From assembly GCA_025499705.1 (NCBI GenBank), contig JAFMVE010000004.1, positions 62,001 through 126,000 on the forward strand: DNA of 64,000 bases, in the 5' to 3' direction. The translations under genes and the position numbers were made by a program. Shown in pieces: positions 1 to 10,575 of this stretch; position 1 is the first letter of the stretch, and each line of letters begins with the position of its first letter. The notes under the pieces are model-generated. The model saw only the letters and a list, made by a program, of their open reading frames with translations. It was not told the DNA's origin and searched no databases. This DNA comes from Carboxylicivirga caseinilyticus. Its GTDB lineage: Bacteria > Bacteroidota > Bacteroidia > Bacteroidales > Marinilabiliaceae.

Positions 1-34
1 AAGATTAACAAAATCGCTAAAGAAACCTTTTGTT

Positions 35-2296
35 ATGAAAATTAGATCTATCTTATCTTTCATCTTTACACTTCTCATCGTTTGGAGTTGTAAAAATGAA
101 AAAGACAGTTACTACGACCGGCCAGAATGGCTAGAGCCGGCCATTTATCAACAACTTCAAGATAAAGGAAATTTTAACTCATTCCTGGCATGCGTTGATA
201 AAGCAGGTTTAAAATCTACTTTAAGTGGTGCTGGTTTTTACACCGTATTTGCACCTACAGATGAAGCATTTAAGACTTTCCTTGAAGAACAAAGCCTTAG
301 TTCGATTTCAGCCATTGATGAAGACTTAGCCAAAGATATAGTGTCATATGCAATGATTCAGAACCGCTATTCTTTAGCTGAACTTGACGATTATCAATCA
401 GTTTCGCAAGAATTAATCGAACCAGATATTGCATTCAAACGCAAAACAACTTATTACAAATGGACATACGAGGAAGATGTACCTGAATATGGTGTTAATA
501 AAGTAATCGATGTAAATGCTGTTTCGGCAAAAGAATATACCGGATCTAATATCTTTTACGATGATAACAATTTTAAAAACATCCCATATTTCACACCTAC
601 ATTCCTGGGTTCGCTTGGATTAACCAGCTACGATTACAATTATTTCTACCCTTCTGTTGAATTAGGTGAAATGAATGTTGTTGATGCAAAGGTGACTGAA
701 GCAGATCTATATGCCGAGAATGGTGTTATTCATATTGTAGATAAAGTTATTCTTCCTTTACCTAACATTGAAGAGAAATTGGCTGAGAATGACAACTACA
801 GTACATTCAAAACTATTCTTGATGAATACATTCGTGAGTATGACATTGCTTCAGACTATTTCCTAATCAGAAACGAACAGGTTACCGGAACTTACGAAGA
901 TATTTTTGTTAAAGGATACCCAAGTGCTTACTTCTCGCCAAACGTGGAAAATTACCTTCGTTACGGAGGTGGCGAATGGTACGATGACCAAACAGAAGGT
1001 TTTACCATGTTCGCTCCAAACAATGCCGCTATCGAAGCCTTCTTTAACGAGAAGTTTCTTAAATATTACGAATCCATTGAACAAATGACCACTGATCAGA
1101 TCGCTGATTTTATCAATGCTCATTTATGGAAAAACAATATGTGGCCAAGTAAATTCGCCCGTTACAACAATCTTCATGGTGAAGATGCACGTTTCGATCC
1201 TGAATCTAACATTGAAGACAAAGCCCTTTGCAGTAACGGTATCTTTTACGGAACTAATATTGTTCAGGGATCTGATTTATATTATACAGTATTTGGTGAT
1301 GTATCTCTTAATCCTGAGTATTCAAATATGTTGAATGCCATCAACACCTTCCCTATTATTAAAACTCTTCTTAAAAACAGTAGTGAAGACATTAATATTC
1401 AGTTGATCCTTTTAACCAACGATCAAATGGATGCAACAGGTATCACTTATGATTACGGAAGAAGTGAGTGGACCATTACAGACAATAATCCACTGGGAAA
1501 TAATGCACTGGTAGCATTAGAGAGACTACTGAATTTACATTTATTCTTAAATAAAGATGTAAACTTCGAGGTTCCCGGAATCTACAAATCAGGTATGTTT
1601 GAAAACGGTGAATATGTTAAAGTAGCTTATTATCGTCGTAGATTTTTTATCACCTCATCAGGTAATGCAAGTTCATATGCCGGACCACAATATCTGGGAC
1701 CTATTGAAGAAAACGCAACAAACGGTCAGTCATACAGTGTTGCTGAACCTGTATTGTTTACAACCGATAATGTGGGTGTTCAGATTGAGAAGAACGTTGC
1801 CAATTTCGGTTTGTATTATCAATACTTATATAAATCAGCCACCAGTTTAAATCCTGACAATGGTGAGTCGATGGAAGGCTATCTGTATAACACCCTTACA
1901 AAAGCAATTAGCGATGTTAAGATTTCTCAGAATAATACCATCTTAATTCCAAATGATGCAGCAATTCAACAAGCTGTGGCTGACGGATATCTTCCTCCAA
2001 TCACAATTGCAGATTTCACACTTGCTGAACAACAAATGGTATACAGTTTTGTGAAGTATCACATCCTTTCAGGCTTTATTCTTGAACCAAGCAGTTATTA
2101 CCACAATGCAGTTTCAACACAATTTAAAACTGTTGATGGAGAGACCTATGTAACAGTTGTAAGTGGCGACGATGTAATGACAATCACAGATTCTGAAGCC
2201 CGAACTGCAACAGTTGTCAACACCAGAAGTAATGTACTGGCAAACAGAGCAATCATACACCAGATCGATACTTATTTGCGCTATCCTAAAAACTAA
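35..2296 (+). CDS. FAS1 (fasciclin) repeat lipoprotein
   Basis: Predicted surface or periplasmic lipoprotein of 753 residues made mainly of fasciclin (FAS1) modules. A lipoprotein signal peptide ends at Cys19 (VWSC). The first FAS1 module shows the typical YTVFAPTDEAF segment near residue 69 and closes with VIHIVDKVILP near residue 230. A second FTMFAPNNAAIEAF lies near residue 322. A last module runs from TILIPNDAAI (about 634) to AIIHQIDTYL (about 739); the stretch between looks like a further, more divergent module. FAS1 domains are known adhesion or binding modules. The gene stops 5 bases before the SusC start, so it is co-transcribed with it and probably acts as an accessory glycan-binding protein in the place usually held by SusE/SusF-type proteins. 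The role is inference; the FAS1 call is firm. Confidence 0.85.
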   Translation: MKIRSILSFIFTLLIVWSCKNEKDSYYDRPEWLEPAIYQQLQDKGNFNSFLACVDKAGLKSTLSGAGFYTVFAPTDEAFKTFLEEQSLSSISAIDEDLAKDIVSYAMIQNRYSLAELDDYQSVSQELIEPDIAFKRKTTYYKWTYEEDVPEYGVNKVIDVNAVSAKEYTGSNIFYDDNNFKNIPYFTPTFLGSLGLTSYDYNYFYPSVELGEMNVVDAKVTEADLYAENGVIHIVDKVILPLPNIEEKLAENDNYSTFKTILDEYIREYDIASDYFLIRNEQVTGTYEDIFVKGYPSAYFSPNVENYLRYGGGEWYDDQTEGFTMFAPNNAAIEAFFNEKFLKYYESIEQMTTDQIADFINAHLWKNNMWPSKFARYNNLHGEDARFDPESNIEDKALCSNGIFYGTNIVQGSDLYYTVFGDVSLNPEYSNMLNAINTFPIIKTLLKNSSEDINIQLILLTNDQMDATGITYDYGRSEWTITDNNPLGNNALVALERLLNLHLFLNKDVNFEVPGIYKSGMFENGEYVKVAYYRRRFFITSSGNASSYAGPQYLGPIEENATNGQSYSVAEPVLFTTDNVGVQIEKNVANFGLYYQYLYKSATSLNPDNGESMEGYLYNTLTKAISDVKISQNNTILIPNDAAIQQAVADGYLPPITIADFTLAEQQMVYSFVKYHILSGFILEPSSYYHNAVSTQFKTVDGETYVTVVSGDDVMTITDSEARTATVVNTRSNVLANRAIIHQIDTYLRYPKN

Positions 2297-2301
2297 ATTT
2301 C

Positions 2302-5300
2302 ATGAATAAATTAATAATATTACTCACCTTTATAGTTTCATTGTCAGTCTTTACAAAAGTGACAGCGCAAGAGCGAACTACGCTTACAGGTAAAGTAACA
2401 GATGAACAATTGATGAGCCCGCTTCCGGGGGTAGCTGTTGTTGCCCTTGATAAAAGTAATCGTATTCTGCATGGTACAATTACTAACCTAAATGGAGAAT
2501 TTGTAATAGATGTACCAAAAGGAACTTCATCACTCCGATTTTCTTTTATTGGTTTTAAAGAACAAATTATACCCATCTCGGATAAATCAAACTATTACAA
2601 AGTTATTTTAGTTGAAGACGTTGTACAGATTGAAGATATTCAGGTAGTGGCAATCAAGAAAACCAATACTGGTTTTATGAACCTTGCCGACCGTGACCTG
2701 GCTATTCCGATTGCAAAAATATCAGCTGAAGAGTTTGATGATGTGCAGGCTTCTACTATTGACGATGCACTTCAGGGACGTCTAGCAGGTGTTGATATCG
2801 CAGCCAACTCAGGAGACCCGGGAGCAGGTATGTCAATCCGAATCAGAGGTGTTAGTACACTATCGGCTAATAATAAGCCTTTAATTGTGGTTGATAATGT
2901 TCCATTTGAAACAACTATTTCATCCGACTTTGATTTTGCAACTGCTAACGAAGAAGGTTATGCTCAGATGTTAAACATCTCGGTTAGTGACATTAAAGAG
3001 ATTACCGTTTTGAAAGATGCTGCCGCAACAGCTATGTGGGGAACAAAAGCTGCCAACGGTGTATTAATGATTACTACAAAGCGTGGTGTTAAAGGAAGAG
3101 CTCCAAGAGTAACCTATACATACAGAGGTACCTTTACAGAGGAACCTGAAACATTACCAACTCTTACAGGAGATCAGTATTCTACTCTTATTCAGGAAGC
3201 CTATATGAATACGCATAACTATCCTTTAAACACAAATGATTATAAGGAATTTCTGTATTTGCCAACCGAACCATATTACTATTACAACTACGGTCAGAAT
3301 ACTAACTGGATGGAAGCTATTTCCAGAAGAGGTTTTATTCATAACCATGATTTGGCAATCGACGGTGGTGGATCTAAAGCAACATACCGTTTCTCAACCA
3401 ACTACCAGGAACAGGAAGGTGTGACTATTGGAACAGGTTTGAATCGTTTAACTACACGTTTAAATCTTGACTATTTTATTTCGGATAAGTTAAAACTACG
3501 CGCTGACTTCTCTTATGCACATGGTACAACAGAAGGTAATTATTCTGAAAGTGGAGTAATCAGAAATACAACCAGTATTAGAAGTACTGCTTACAGAATG
3601 ATGCCTAACATGTCGATTTATGAATACAATGCCTTCGGCGAATTAACCGGTAACTATTTTGCTCCTCTTTCCAATCCGCAAGGTTCATTCCCAAGTATGT
3701 ATAACCCGGTTGCCTTGGCCACCATGGGAGTTCATAAAACAATAAATGACCGTATCAACTCAAAATTCAATATTTCATATAATATTCTTCCTGAGCTTCG
3801 ATACACAATGGACTTGTCGCTGGACGTAAACTCAAATAAACTTAAGCAGTTTCTTCCACAGGAAGCAACAGGAGTATCAAATACCAGCCGATATGCTAAC
3901 CGTATGGTCGATCGTGATGATGACTCATATAACATCTATACCAACAACATGTTGGCATATACAAATACATTTAATGAGATCCACCAGTTAACAGCAACAC
4001 TTAACTTCCAGACCAATGAGTACATTGGTTATGGTTCTTACCTTTATAAAACCAATGGTATTTCTTCTTCTTTACCTGATGCTTCGGGAGATGGACGTGA
4101 CAACGTATCAGGTTACGGAGGTTCAACCAGTAGAGGTCAAAGCCGCTCAGTTGGTGCATTGGCAATGTTCCATTATAGCTTATTAGATCGTTATATTATC
4201 TCTGCAGGTATGAGAAGAGAAGGTAACTCAAGATTTGATGATAAATACCGTTGGGCCAATTTCCCAAGTTTATCAGCTGCATGGCGTTTATCTGGTGAAC
4301 CATTTCTTGAAAGCCTAACTTTCATGAATGATGTGAGAGTTCGTTTTAGCTACGGTGAAAACGGTAACCCTCCACGTTATGAATCGATGTTCTATAGTAA
4401 TTACGGAACTTATGATTTTGCTTACCTGGGAACAACAGGTTCTTATCCTGTAAACATGCAGCTCCAAAACCTGAAGTGGGAAACCATCAAAACTACTAAC
4501 GTAGGTGTATCAGCAGAATTATTTGATAGTAGAATCAGTACTGATGTTGACTTTTATAAAAACCGTACAGAAGATATGTTGTCATACAATGTAGCAACTC
4601 AGTCAACTTCTGGTTATACAACAACATCAGTTAAGAATATTGGAACGATGGATAACTACGGTTGGGACTTACAAGTGAAGACATATCCTGTAAGAAGTAA
4701 AGACTGGACCGTAACATTCGATTTCAACATCGCTCGTAACTACAATATATTAAGAGAATTAGCAGATGACTTCTCAACTGTAGTTGCAGAAACACCCGGT
4801 AACGGTGAATATAAGAGATATGCTCAGATTGACAACCCGGCAGGTTCATTCTACGGATTTCGATACAAAGGAGTTTATACCACAGAGGATCAATTAATTG
4901 CCCGCGATGAGTTTGGTAATCAAATCAAAGACCCGAATGGTAATCCAATTTATATGATGTATGATTTTGCCAATGTAGACTATCTGTTTCAAATGGGTGA
5001 TGCTATGTACGAAGATATCAACCACGATGGTAACATAAATGCTGCCGACGTTGTGTTACTGGGAGATGCCAACCCTGATTTCTTTGGTGGTTTTGGTCAA
5101 ATGGTTCGTTACAAAAACTTCTCATTCAATTACTATTTCTATTTCAGAGTAGGTAACGACATTATTAACCGTACTAAAATGTATGGTGAAAATATGCACA
5201 CCTTCGATAATCAGACTCAAGCTGTATTACGCAGATGGAGAAAAGAAGGTGATGATACAGATATTCCAAGAGCATTGCTTGGTTATGGTTACAACTGGTT

Positions 5301-5577
5301 AGGATCCGATCGTTTTGTTGAAGACGGATCATTTATGAGATTGAAGTATATTACGTTGGCTTATAAAATTCCAACTAAATTCTCTCGCAAGTTAGGAATG
5401 CAATCTGCACGACTTTCAGCAACATTCAACAACCTGCTAACATTTACCAACTATAGTGGTCAGGATCCTGAAATCAACATCAATTCAAAGGATGGAACCA
5501 TTTACACCGTAGGTTACGACGATTCTAACACACCTAGAACCAGAGACATCACATGTACTTTAAGTATTACATTTTAA
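2302..5577 (+). CDS. SusC/RagA-type TonB-dependent outer-membrane transporter (first copy)
   Basis: Outer-membrane TonB-dependent importer for oligosaccharides, 1091 residues, a normal SusC length. A signal peptide ends near VTAQ (residue 23). A carboxypeptidase-regulatory-like beta-sandwich follows (about 27-110, TLTGKVTDEQ to GFKEQIIPI). The plug shows DDALQGRLAGVDI near residue 154 and MSIRIRGVSTL soon after, both hallmarks of the SusC family. The rest is an aromatic-rich beta-barrel ending in Phe (CTLSITF). The Asp-rich loop DINHDGNINAADVVLLGD is normal for SusC proteins. No STN domain is visible. It forms a pair with the following SusD. Substrate is inferred from the locus to be rhamnogalacturonan oligosaccharides. 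Confidence 0.95.
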   Translation: MNKLIILLTFIVSLSVFTKVTAQERTTLTGKVTDEQLMSPLPGVAVVALDKSNRILHGTITNLNGEFVIDVPKGTSSLRFSFIGFKEQIIPISDKSNYYKVILVEDVVQIEDIQVVAIKKTNTGFMNLADRDLAIPIAKISAEEFDDVQASTIDDALQGRLAGVDIAANSGDPGAGMSIRIRGVSTLSANNKPLIVVDNVPFETTISSDFDFATANEEGYAQMLNISVSDIKEITVLKDAAATAMWGTKAANGVLMITTKRGVKGRAPRVTYTYRGTFTEEPETLPTLTGDQYSTLIQEAYMNTHNYPLNTNDYKEFLYLPTEPYYYYNYGQNTNWMEAISRRGFIHNHDLAIDGGGSKATYRFSTNYQEQEGVTIGTGLNRLTTRLNLDYFISDKLKLRADFSYAHGTTEGNYSESGVIRNTTSIRSTAYRMMPNMSIYEYNAFGELTGNYFAPLSNPQGSFPSMYNPVALATMGVHKTINDRINSKFNISYNILPELRYTMDLSLDVNSNKLKQFLPQEATGVSNTSRYANRMVDRDDDSYNIYTNNMLAYTNTFNEIHQLTATLNFQTNEYIGYGSYLYKTNGISSSLPDASGDGRDNVSGYGGSTSRGQSRSVGALAMFHYSLLDRYIISAGMRREGNSRFDDKYRWANFPSLSAAWRLSGEPFLESLTFMNDVRVRFSYGENGNPPRYESMFYSNYGTYDFAYLGTTGSYPVNMQLQNLKWETIKTTNVGVSAELFDSRISTDVDFYKNRTEDMLSYNVATQSTSGYTTTSVKNIGTMDNYGWDLQVKTYPVRSKDWTVTFDFNIARNYNILRELADDFSTVVAETPGNGEYKRYAQIDNPAGSFYGFRYKGVYTTEDQLIARDEFGNQIKDPNGNPIYMMYDFANVDYLFQMGDAMYEDINHDGNINAADVVLLGDANPDFFGGFGQMVRYKNFSFNYYFYFRVGNDIINRTKMYGENMHTFDNQTQAVLRRWRKEGDDTDIPRALLGYGYNWLGSDRFVEDGSFMRLKYITLAYKIPTKFSRKLGMQSARLSATFNNLLTFTNYSGQDPEININSKDGTIYTVGYDDSNTPRTRDITCTLSITF

Positions 5578-5591
5578 AAATTGAGGAAGCC

Positions 5592-7103
5592 ATGATAAAA
5601 ATTAAACTAAATAAATCCATGAATTTACGTTCAGTTGCCATTGTGCTTCTAATGAGCTTAGCAACTTTATCGTGTAATGATTGGCTGTACCTCGAGCCAC
5701 AGGATACAATTATTGTAGAAGAGTTCTGGCAATCAAAAGAAGAAGTTCATAGTGCCGCTATGGGTATCTATTCATCTATGATTTCAGACCATCCATACCT
5801 GCTTTTTAAATGGGGTGAAGTACGTGGAGAAATGGTTAAATCTAACAACTATAACGACTTTACCTATATTAATAATGGTGATATATTACCAACATTATCA
5901 CTAATGAAATGGGCACCTCTTTATCGCACCATTAACTATTGTAATAACCTGCTTGAAAAAGCTCCGGGTGTATTAGAATTGGATGATTCATTTACTCAGG
6001 AATTACTGGATCAATATCGTTCAGAAGCATATGCAATAAGAGGTCTGATGTATTTCTATCTGGCCAGATATTATGGTGAGGTACCATTGATTTTGGAAGC
6101 TACCCTTTCTGATGATCAGGATTTACAAGTTGCAAAAAGTAAACAATCAGTAATATTCAAACAAATAGAGGCTGACTTAGCATATGCAGAAAGTCTGGCA
6201 GTAGAATCGTTCGATGATGTTGAAAACGATAAGGGCCGAATCACAAAGGCTGCCATTAATGCTATACAGGCTGACCTTTATTTATGGACAAATGATTATG
6301 ATAAAAGTGTTGAAGCTGCCGATAAAGTAATCAACTCTGGCAAATTTGGATTAGTACCTTTTGGTGAAATGTGGCTGAACACATTATTTCATCAAACTAA
6401 TTCAATTGAAGGAATTTTTGAATTACAATACTCAACCCAGTATTTAAATCCTTTTTATACGCTGTTTAATTATAACAGAACCTTCTTTGCCAATGCAGAT
6501 ATTATGGAAACCTATTTCCCTATCGACATATATTTACCTACCGATAGTGCAGATATCAGAGGAGACAGAGGTTCTTTCCGTTCAAGCCGCAACTATAAGT
6601 TATGGAAATACATTGGATTAAACAGAGATGAAGAAAAAGGTGATGATGAGGCGACTTCAAACTTCATTTTGTACCGCTACGCCGACGTACTTCTTTTAAA
6701 AGCAGAAGCACTTGCAATGAGAGGTGATGGAGATGACTACGAACAGTCGCTGGCATTAATTAAAAAGATTAGAACTAGGGCCAAGGCATCTGCAGTAACC
6801 CAAAACATACTGGACGGTGAGATAATTACTCAACAAGGTTTAATCTCATACATCGTAAATGAAAGAGCCCGTGAATTTATGTTCGAAGGAAAAAGATGGC
6901 TGGATGTTCTGCGAAATGCACGACGTAATAACTATGAGCGCATGGATTTAATTGAAACAATGGTTATATCCGGTGCTCCATACAACCGTCTTCAAACGAT
7001 TTTGAGTAAATACCAGGATACACTAAGTCATTATTATCCTATTCCTCAATCAGATATTAATGCGGGATATCCTGTTCTTGTCCAGAATCCATTTTACAAT
7101 TAA
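5592..7103 (+). CDS. SusD/RagB-type glycan-binding lipoprotein (first copy)
   Basis: Surface lipoprotein that caps the preceding SusC and binds glycan, 503 residues from the chosen start. The reading frame is open back to 5553, inside the SusC gene, but the ATG at 5592 follows TTGAGGAAGCC and gives a proper lipoprotein signal peptide with the lipobox Cys at residue 28 (TLSC). An ATG at 5619 is an alternative. SusD features are YAIRGLMYFYLARYYGEVPLI-like TPR helices in the N-terminal half and NERAREFMFEGKRWLDVLR near the C-terminus. The gene is 14 bases from SusC, in the same operon. The family assignment is firm; the exact ligand is unknown. Confidence 0.93.
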   Translation: MIKIKLNKSMNLRSVAIVLLMSLATLSCNDWLYLEPQDTIIVEEFWQSKEEVHSAAMGIYSSMISDHPYLLFKWGEVRGEMVKSNNYNDFTYINNGDILPTLSLMKWAPLYRTINYCNNLLEKAPGVLELDDSFTQELLDQYRSEAYAIRGLMYFYLARYYGEVPLILEATLSDDQDLQVAKSKQSVIFKQIEADLAYAESLAVESFDDVENDKGRITKAAINAIQADLYLWTNDYDKSVEAADKVINSGKFGLVPFGEMWLNTLFHQTNSIEGIFELQYSTQYLNPFYTLFNYNRTFFANADIMETYFPIDIYLPTDSADIRGDRGSFRSSRNYKLWKYIGLNRDEEKGDDEATSNFILYRYADVLLLKAEALAMRGDGDDYEQSLALIKKIRTRAKASAVTQNILDGEIITQQGLISYIVNERAREFMFEGKRWLDVLRNARRNNYERMDLIETMVISGAPYNRLQTILSKYQDTLSHYYPIPQSDINAGYPVLVQNPFYN

Positions 7104-7233
7104 GGACTAGTTAAAAGAATCAGTTAAAATGAAAGAATCAGAAAAACATATTATTTCTGGCAGAAGAACTTCAAAAGTTACTTACGCACCAAGGTATGCA
7201 GATTCTTCAATCCAAACTAAAAACAACAGAATC

Positions 7234-8985
7234 ATGAAAATAAATCCATTTTTTAGAATTGGTATAATTGGACTTTTGACAGCAGTCATTTTCTCAGTGT
7301 CCAGTTGTCAACCCGAAGAATATACCGAAAGGACCAACTACGAACAGTTAATTGGTGAGTATCTACAAGAAAATCCGGATCAGTTTTCAACTTTTTATGA
7401 AGTATTACAAAAAAGTGAAACAGTTGCTTTCTTAAAAGCTTATGGTACTTATACATTATTTGCTCCAACAAACGAAGCCTTTGAAGCTTATTTTGAAAGC
7501 AAAGAAAAGACAGGTCTTAATGATTTTACAACCGAAGAACTTAAAGACCTTGTAAGATATCACACCATTCAGGATACCATTGCCTCTACCCTTTTTATTG
7601 ATGGGAAATTGCAGACTCCTACCATGTATGGTCAATATCTTACTTCTAAAGTTCAGTATGTTGATAACGAAGCTACAATAGTACTTAACAAATATTCAAA
7701 CATTGAAATGAAGGATAAGCGTTTATTAAACGGTATTCTTTTCTCTGTTGAAGATGTACTGGATCCTGTTACCAAAACAACATCTGAGTTGATTGGCGAA
7801 AATCCTGATTACAGTATTTTTTACGAAGCTCTGGTTAATACAGGTTTTGCTGACACTTTGGATTTAGCAGTTGAAAAAGGAGATGAAGATCCACGTTGGT
7901 TTACAACCATTGTGATACCTAATTCGGCTTATGCTAAAGATGAAATTAATTCATATGACGAGTTGGCAGCAAAATACAGCAATACCGGTAATCCAAAAAA
8001 TCCGGAAGACAGTTTATTCCTGTATGTTGCTTACCATATACTGGATGAACAATTAAAATTTGTGAGTGATCTTCAGGAACAGGCTGCACATTTAACAATG
8101 GCTCCATTGGAAGTAATTACTATCAAAACCGTAGACGCTAAGGTGAAGATCAACGAGGATTATTTCAACGGCGCAATCGAAGAAGGATACGCTATTAATC
8201 TGGATGCATCAGACAACACATCCAATAATGGTGTTTACCATGTAATGGACAATGATTTCAACATTAAAGTCCGTACTCCATTCCCTGTTTATTGGGATGT
8301 AACTGATCAATTAGAGATTCGAAAAATGCCAGGTATATACGGCAAACAATCTGTTGAATTGGAACCTGGACAGCTGGAAGAAATTGTATGGCCTGAAGGT
8401 AACAATATATGGTATAAAGTTGGAACTGTTAACTCTCCTTATCCATTTGTATTAGGAGATTTCCTTGAGGTTTACTTACGTCCTGAAGTTGTTCCATGGA
8501 TCGAATTTACAACTCCAATATTGGTTAAAGGAGAATATAAAGTTTGGACCTGTACACGAAATGTATATCCTTCCAGTGGAAGAAGAAACCCAATCTTTTT
8601 CGTGTATTTCGATGATGAAGTACTTCCTGTAATTATCGATACCAACATTACACTTAACCGTGATGTGAGTGAAGAAGAATATGAATTACAAGGTTTGAAA
8701 TGGTATTCTTTCTGGCCTCTTAGAGATTCTACTGCTTATCGCTACGTTGATGGAGATGGTTCGGGTCGTTTTACCGGACAGCTTGCCGGAACCATTAAAG
8801 TAGAAACAACAGGGCAGCATAAAATCAAGTTTGTAGGTATCAGTGCCTATGCAGGTCAGGTGTTACGTCTGGATCAGATTCATTTTATACCAACCGATAT
8901 GGATCAAATCTGGCCAAGAAGTAATGTAGATGACAACTCCCGAATTGAAAAAGAAGGATTGCCACCAATGACCGTACCTGAATAA
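7234..8985 (+). CDS. FAS1-domain lipoprotein with unknown C-terminal domain
   Basis: Lipoprotein of 583 residues from ATG 7234, chosen because a lipoprotein signal peptide with Cys25 (SVSSC) starts there. An in-frame ATG at 7129 would add 35 polar residues in front of it and is unlikely. Residues about 28-180 form a FAS1 module (YTLFAPTNEAFEAYF, closing with GILFSVEDVLDP). About 180-345 form a second (TTIVIPNSAYAKDEI, closing with GVYHVMDNDFNI). The last 240 residues are a separate beta-rich domain that I do not recognise, with many Trp and Tyr, possibly glycan-binding. It lies between the first SusC/SusD pair and another FAS1 lipoprotein and is likely a surface glycan-binding component; that role is inference. 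Confidence 0.82.
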   Translation: MKINPFFRIGIIGLLTAVIFSVSSCQPEEYTERTNYEQLIGEYLQENPDQFSTFYEVLQKSETVAFLKAYGTYTLFAPTNEAFEAYFESKEKTGLNDFTTEELKDLVRYHTIQDTIASTLFIDGKLQTPTMYGQYLTSKVQYVDNEATIVLNKYSNIEMKDKRLLNGILFSVEDVLDPVTKTTSELIGENPDYSIFYEALVNTGFADTLDLAVEKGDEDPRWFTTIVIPNSAYAKDEINSYDELAAKYSNTGNPKNPEDSLFLYVAYHILDEQLKFVSDLQEQAAHLTMAPLEVITIKTVDAKVKINEDYFNGAIEEGYAINLDASDNTSNNGVYHVMDNDFNIKVRTPFPVYWDVTDQLEIRKMPGIYGKQSVELEPGQLEEIVWPEGNNIWYKVGTVNSPYPFVLGDFLEVYLRPEVVPWIEFTTPILVKGEYKVWTCTRNVYPSSGRRNPIFFVYFDDEVLPVIIDTNITLNRDVSEEEYELQGLKWYSFWPLRDSTAYRYVDGDGSGRFTGQLAGTIKVETTGQHKIKFVGISAYAGQVLRLDQIHFIPTDMDQIWPRSNVDDNSRIEKEGLPPMTVPE

Positions 8986-9033
8986 TATGTTAGTAAGAAT
9001 TATTGACACAAGATTTATAGAAAAAAATTAGGC

Positions 9034-10557
9034 ATGAGAAATTATATATTACAAATAGCTACTGTTGTTGTGCTTCTTCTTTTTAGCGGATGCCAAGACG
9101 CCTGGGAGAATCACGCCGACCTGGCTGACAGCACGGCCTCACAAACATTATTAGAAACACTGGAAGCTAATTCAAATTACAGCAATTTTGTTTCTGCACT
9201 TAAAACAACGGGGCTTAACAAGACATTATCAGAACCATATATGTATACAGTATGGGCACCATCAAATGATGTTTTTACTAATCTTCCGGATGATACAAAA
9301 GAATTGTACAAGCTGGTTGCCAACCACATTAGTAAAGGTGCCACGCTAACATCAACTTTGACTGACACCAAAAGAATTTTAATGTTAAGCGGAAAGTTTA
9401 TTGAACTTGATGGAGAGGCTGCTACAATCGATCAGATAGCAATCACTAAAAAAGATCAGGCAGCAACTAATGGTGTGGTACAGTTTATCGGATCAACCAT
9501 TGAGCCTCGCATCACTATCTGGCAATACATTGAAAGTTATACAGGTACAAACAAACATATCGAATATTTGAATTCATTATCAGGCTATGTTTTTGATCCG
9601 GATTCAGCAACCATAACCGGTTATACCGGAGGAGGTTTGCCAATCTACGACACGTTATCGGGCATGGTTTGGAAAAACAGCTTTCTGGATAATGTTGCTG
9701 ATTTAAGATCGGAAGATTCTACCTACACTTTAATCATTATTGATGATGAAGCTTTCGATACAGAATTTGATACTTACACATCCTATTTTAAAATTACTTC
9801 TGCAACCACCGATGAAGCTCTAGCTTTAAATAAGGCCAAATGCTTATTTAAGATTACAAAAGATTATGTTTTCACAAGCAGCTATAGAGCGACAGAAATA
9901 CCTGCAATGGCAACTTCGGTAGACATGGTAGAAGTACCTGTTGATAAATCATTGGTTTATGATTCATTTCAGGCGAGTAACGGCTGGGTTCATCATATCA
10001 CATCCTGTGCTGTACCCCTCGCCAACAAAATACAACCTATTATTATAGAGGCAGAAACACTGGAACGTTTCACTGATAACTTTACCATTTTTGGTGATGC
10101 AATTGACGGATATCCTGCAGGATATAAAAGGGTAAGACCTGATGCTTCAGGAGGCTTCGATTATGTATTGGATAACTGGACAACGACTGCTAAAGGATCT
10201 GGTTTGATCTTACATGCTGATGAAGTTGCATCCATGAGATACAAGTTTTATCTAAAGGCTGTAAACGATTTCAGGGGTTCGTACAGATATCCTAAAGATA
10301 ATGACTATATATTAAGCCAACAGTTAGGTATTACTACACTAAGATCTGAAAACAATATGATCTACGATTTTAATCCTATGATTGCTGTATCAGATTCAAT
10401 AAAAGTTACTGCAACATCATATGATGAGGCAATAGAAGAAGAAGTTGGAAGCTACAAGTTTACTTCTATGAGAGAAATATATCTGTGGCTCAGTCCGATG
10501 GATAATGGCGCAGCTATTACTGCAGACTACATCAAACTAGTTCCTGACTTCGAATAA
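9034..10557 (+). CDS. FAS1-domain lipoprotein with unknown C-terminal domain
   Basis: Lipoprotein of 507 residues with lipobox Cys20 (FSGC). The first FAS1 module covers about residues 30-165 (YMYTVWAPSNDVF, closing with GVVQFIGSTIEP). A second, weaker FAS1-like module covers about 165-330 (YTLIIIDDEAFDTEF, closing with GWVHHITSCAVP). The remaining 175 residues start with IIIEAETLERFTDNF and form a beta-rich domain of unknown family; the start resembles carbohydrate-binding beta-sandwiches, but this is only a resemblance. It stops 18 bases before the second SusC gene, so it is in the same transcript. It appears to be a paralog in layout of the preceding FAS1 protein. Confidence 0.8.
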   Translation: MRNYILQIATVVVLLLFSGCQDAWENHADLADSTASQTLLETLEANSNYSNFVSALKTTGLNKTLSEPYMYTVWAPSNDVFTNLPDDTKELYKLVANHISKGATLTSTLTDTKRILMLSGKFIELDGEAATIDQIAITKKDQAATNGVVQFIGSTIEPRITIWQYIESYTGTNKHIEYLNSLSGYVFDPDSATITGYTGGGLPIYDTLSGMVWKNSFLDNVADLRSEDSTYTLIIIDDEAFDTEFDTYTSYFKITSATTDEALALNKAKCLFKITKDYVFTSSYRATEIPAMATSVDMVEVPVDKSLVYDSFQASNGWVHHITSCAVPLANKIQPIIIEAETLERFTDNFTIFGDAIDGYPAGYKRVRPDASGGFDYVLDNWTTTAKGSGLILHADEVASMRYKFYLKAVNDFRGSYRYPKDNDYILSQQLGITTLRSENNMIYDFNPMIAVSDSIKVTATSYDEAIEEEVGSYKFTSMREIYLWLSPMDNGAAITADYIKLVPDFE

Positions 10558-10575
10558 TTTGAAAAATTACACATT

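Noticed and set aside
5008..5070. Dockerin-like Asp-rich loop in the first SusC (DINHDGNINAADVVLLGD)
   Set aside because: This loop is normal in SusC barrels, and only one copy is present in the wrong context for a dockerin.
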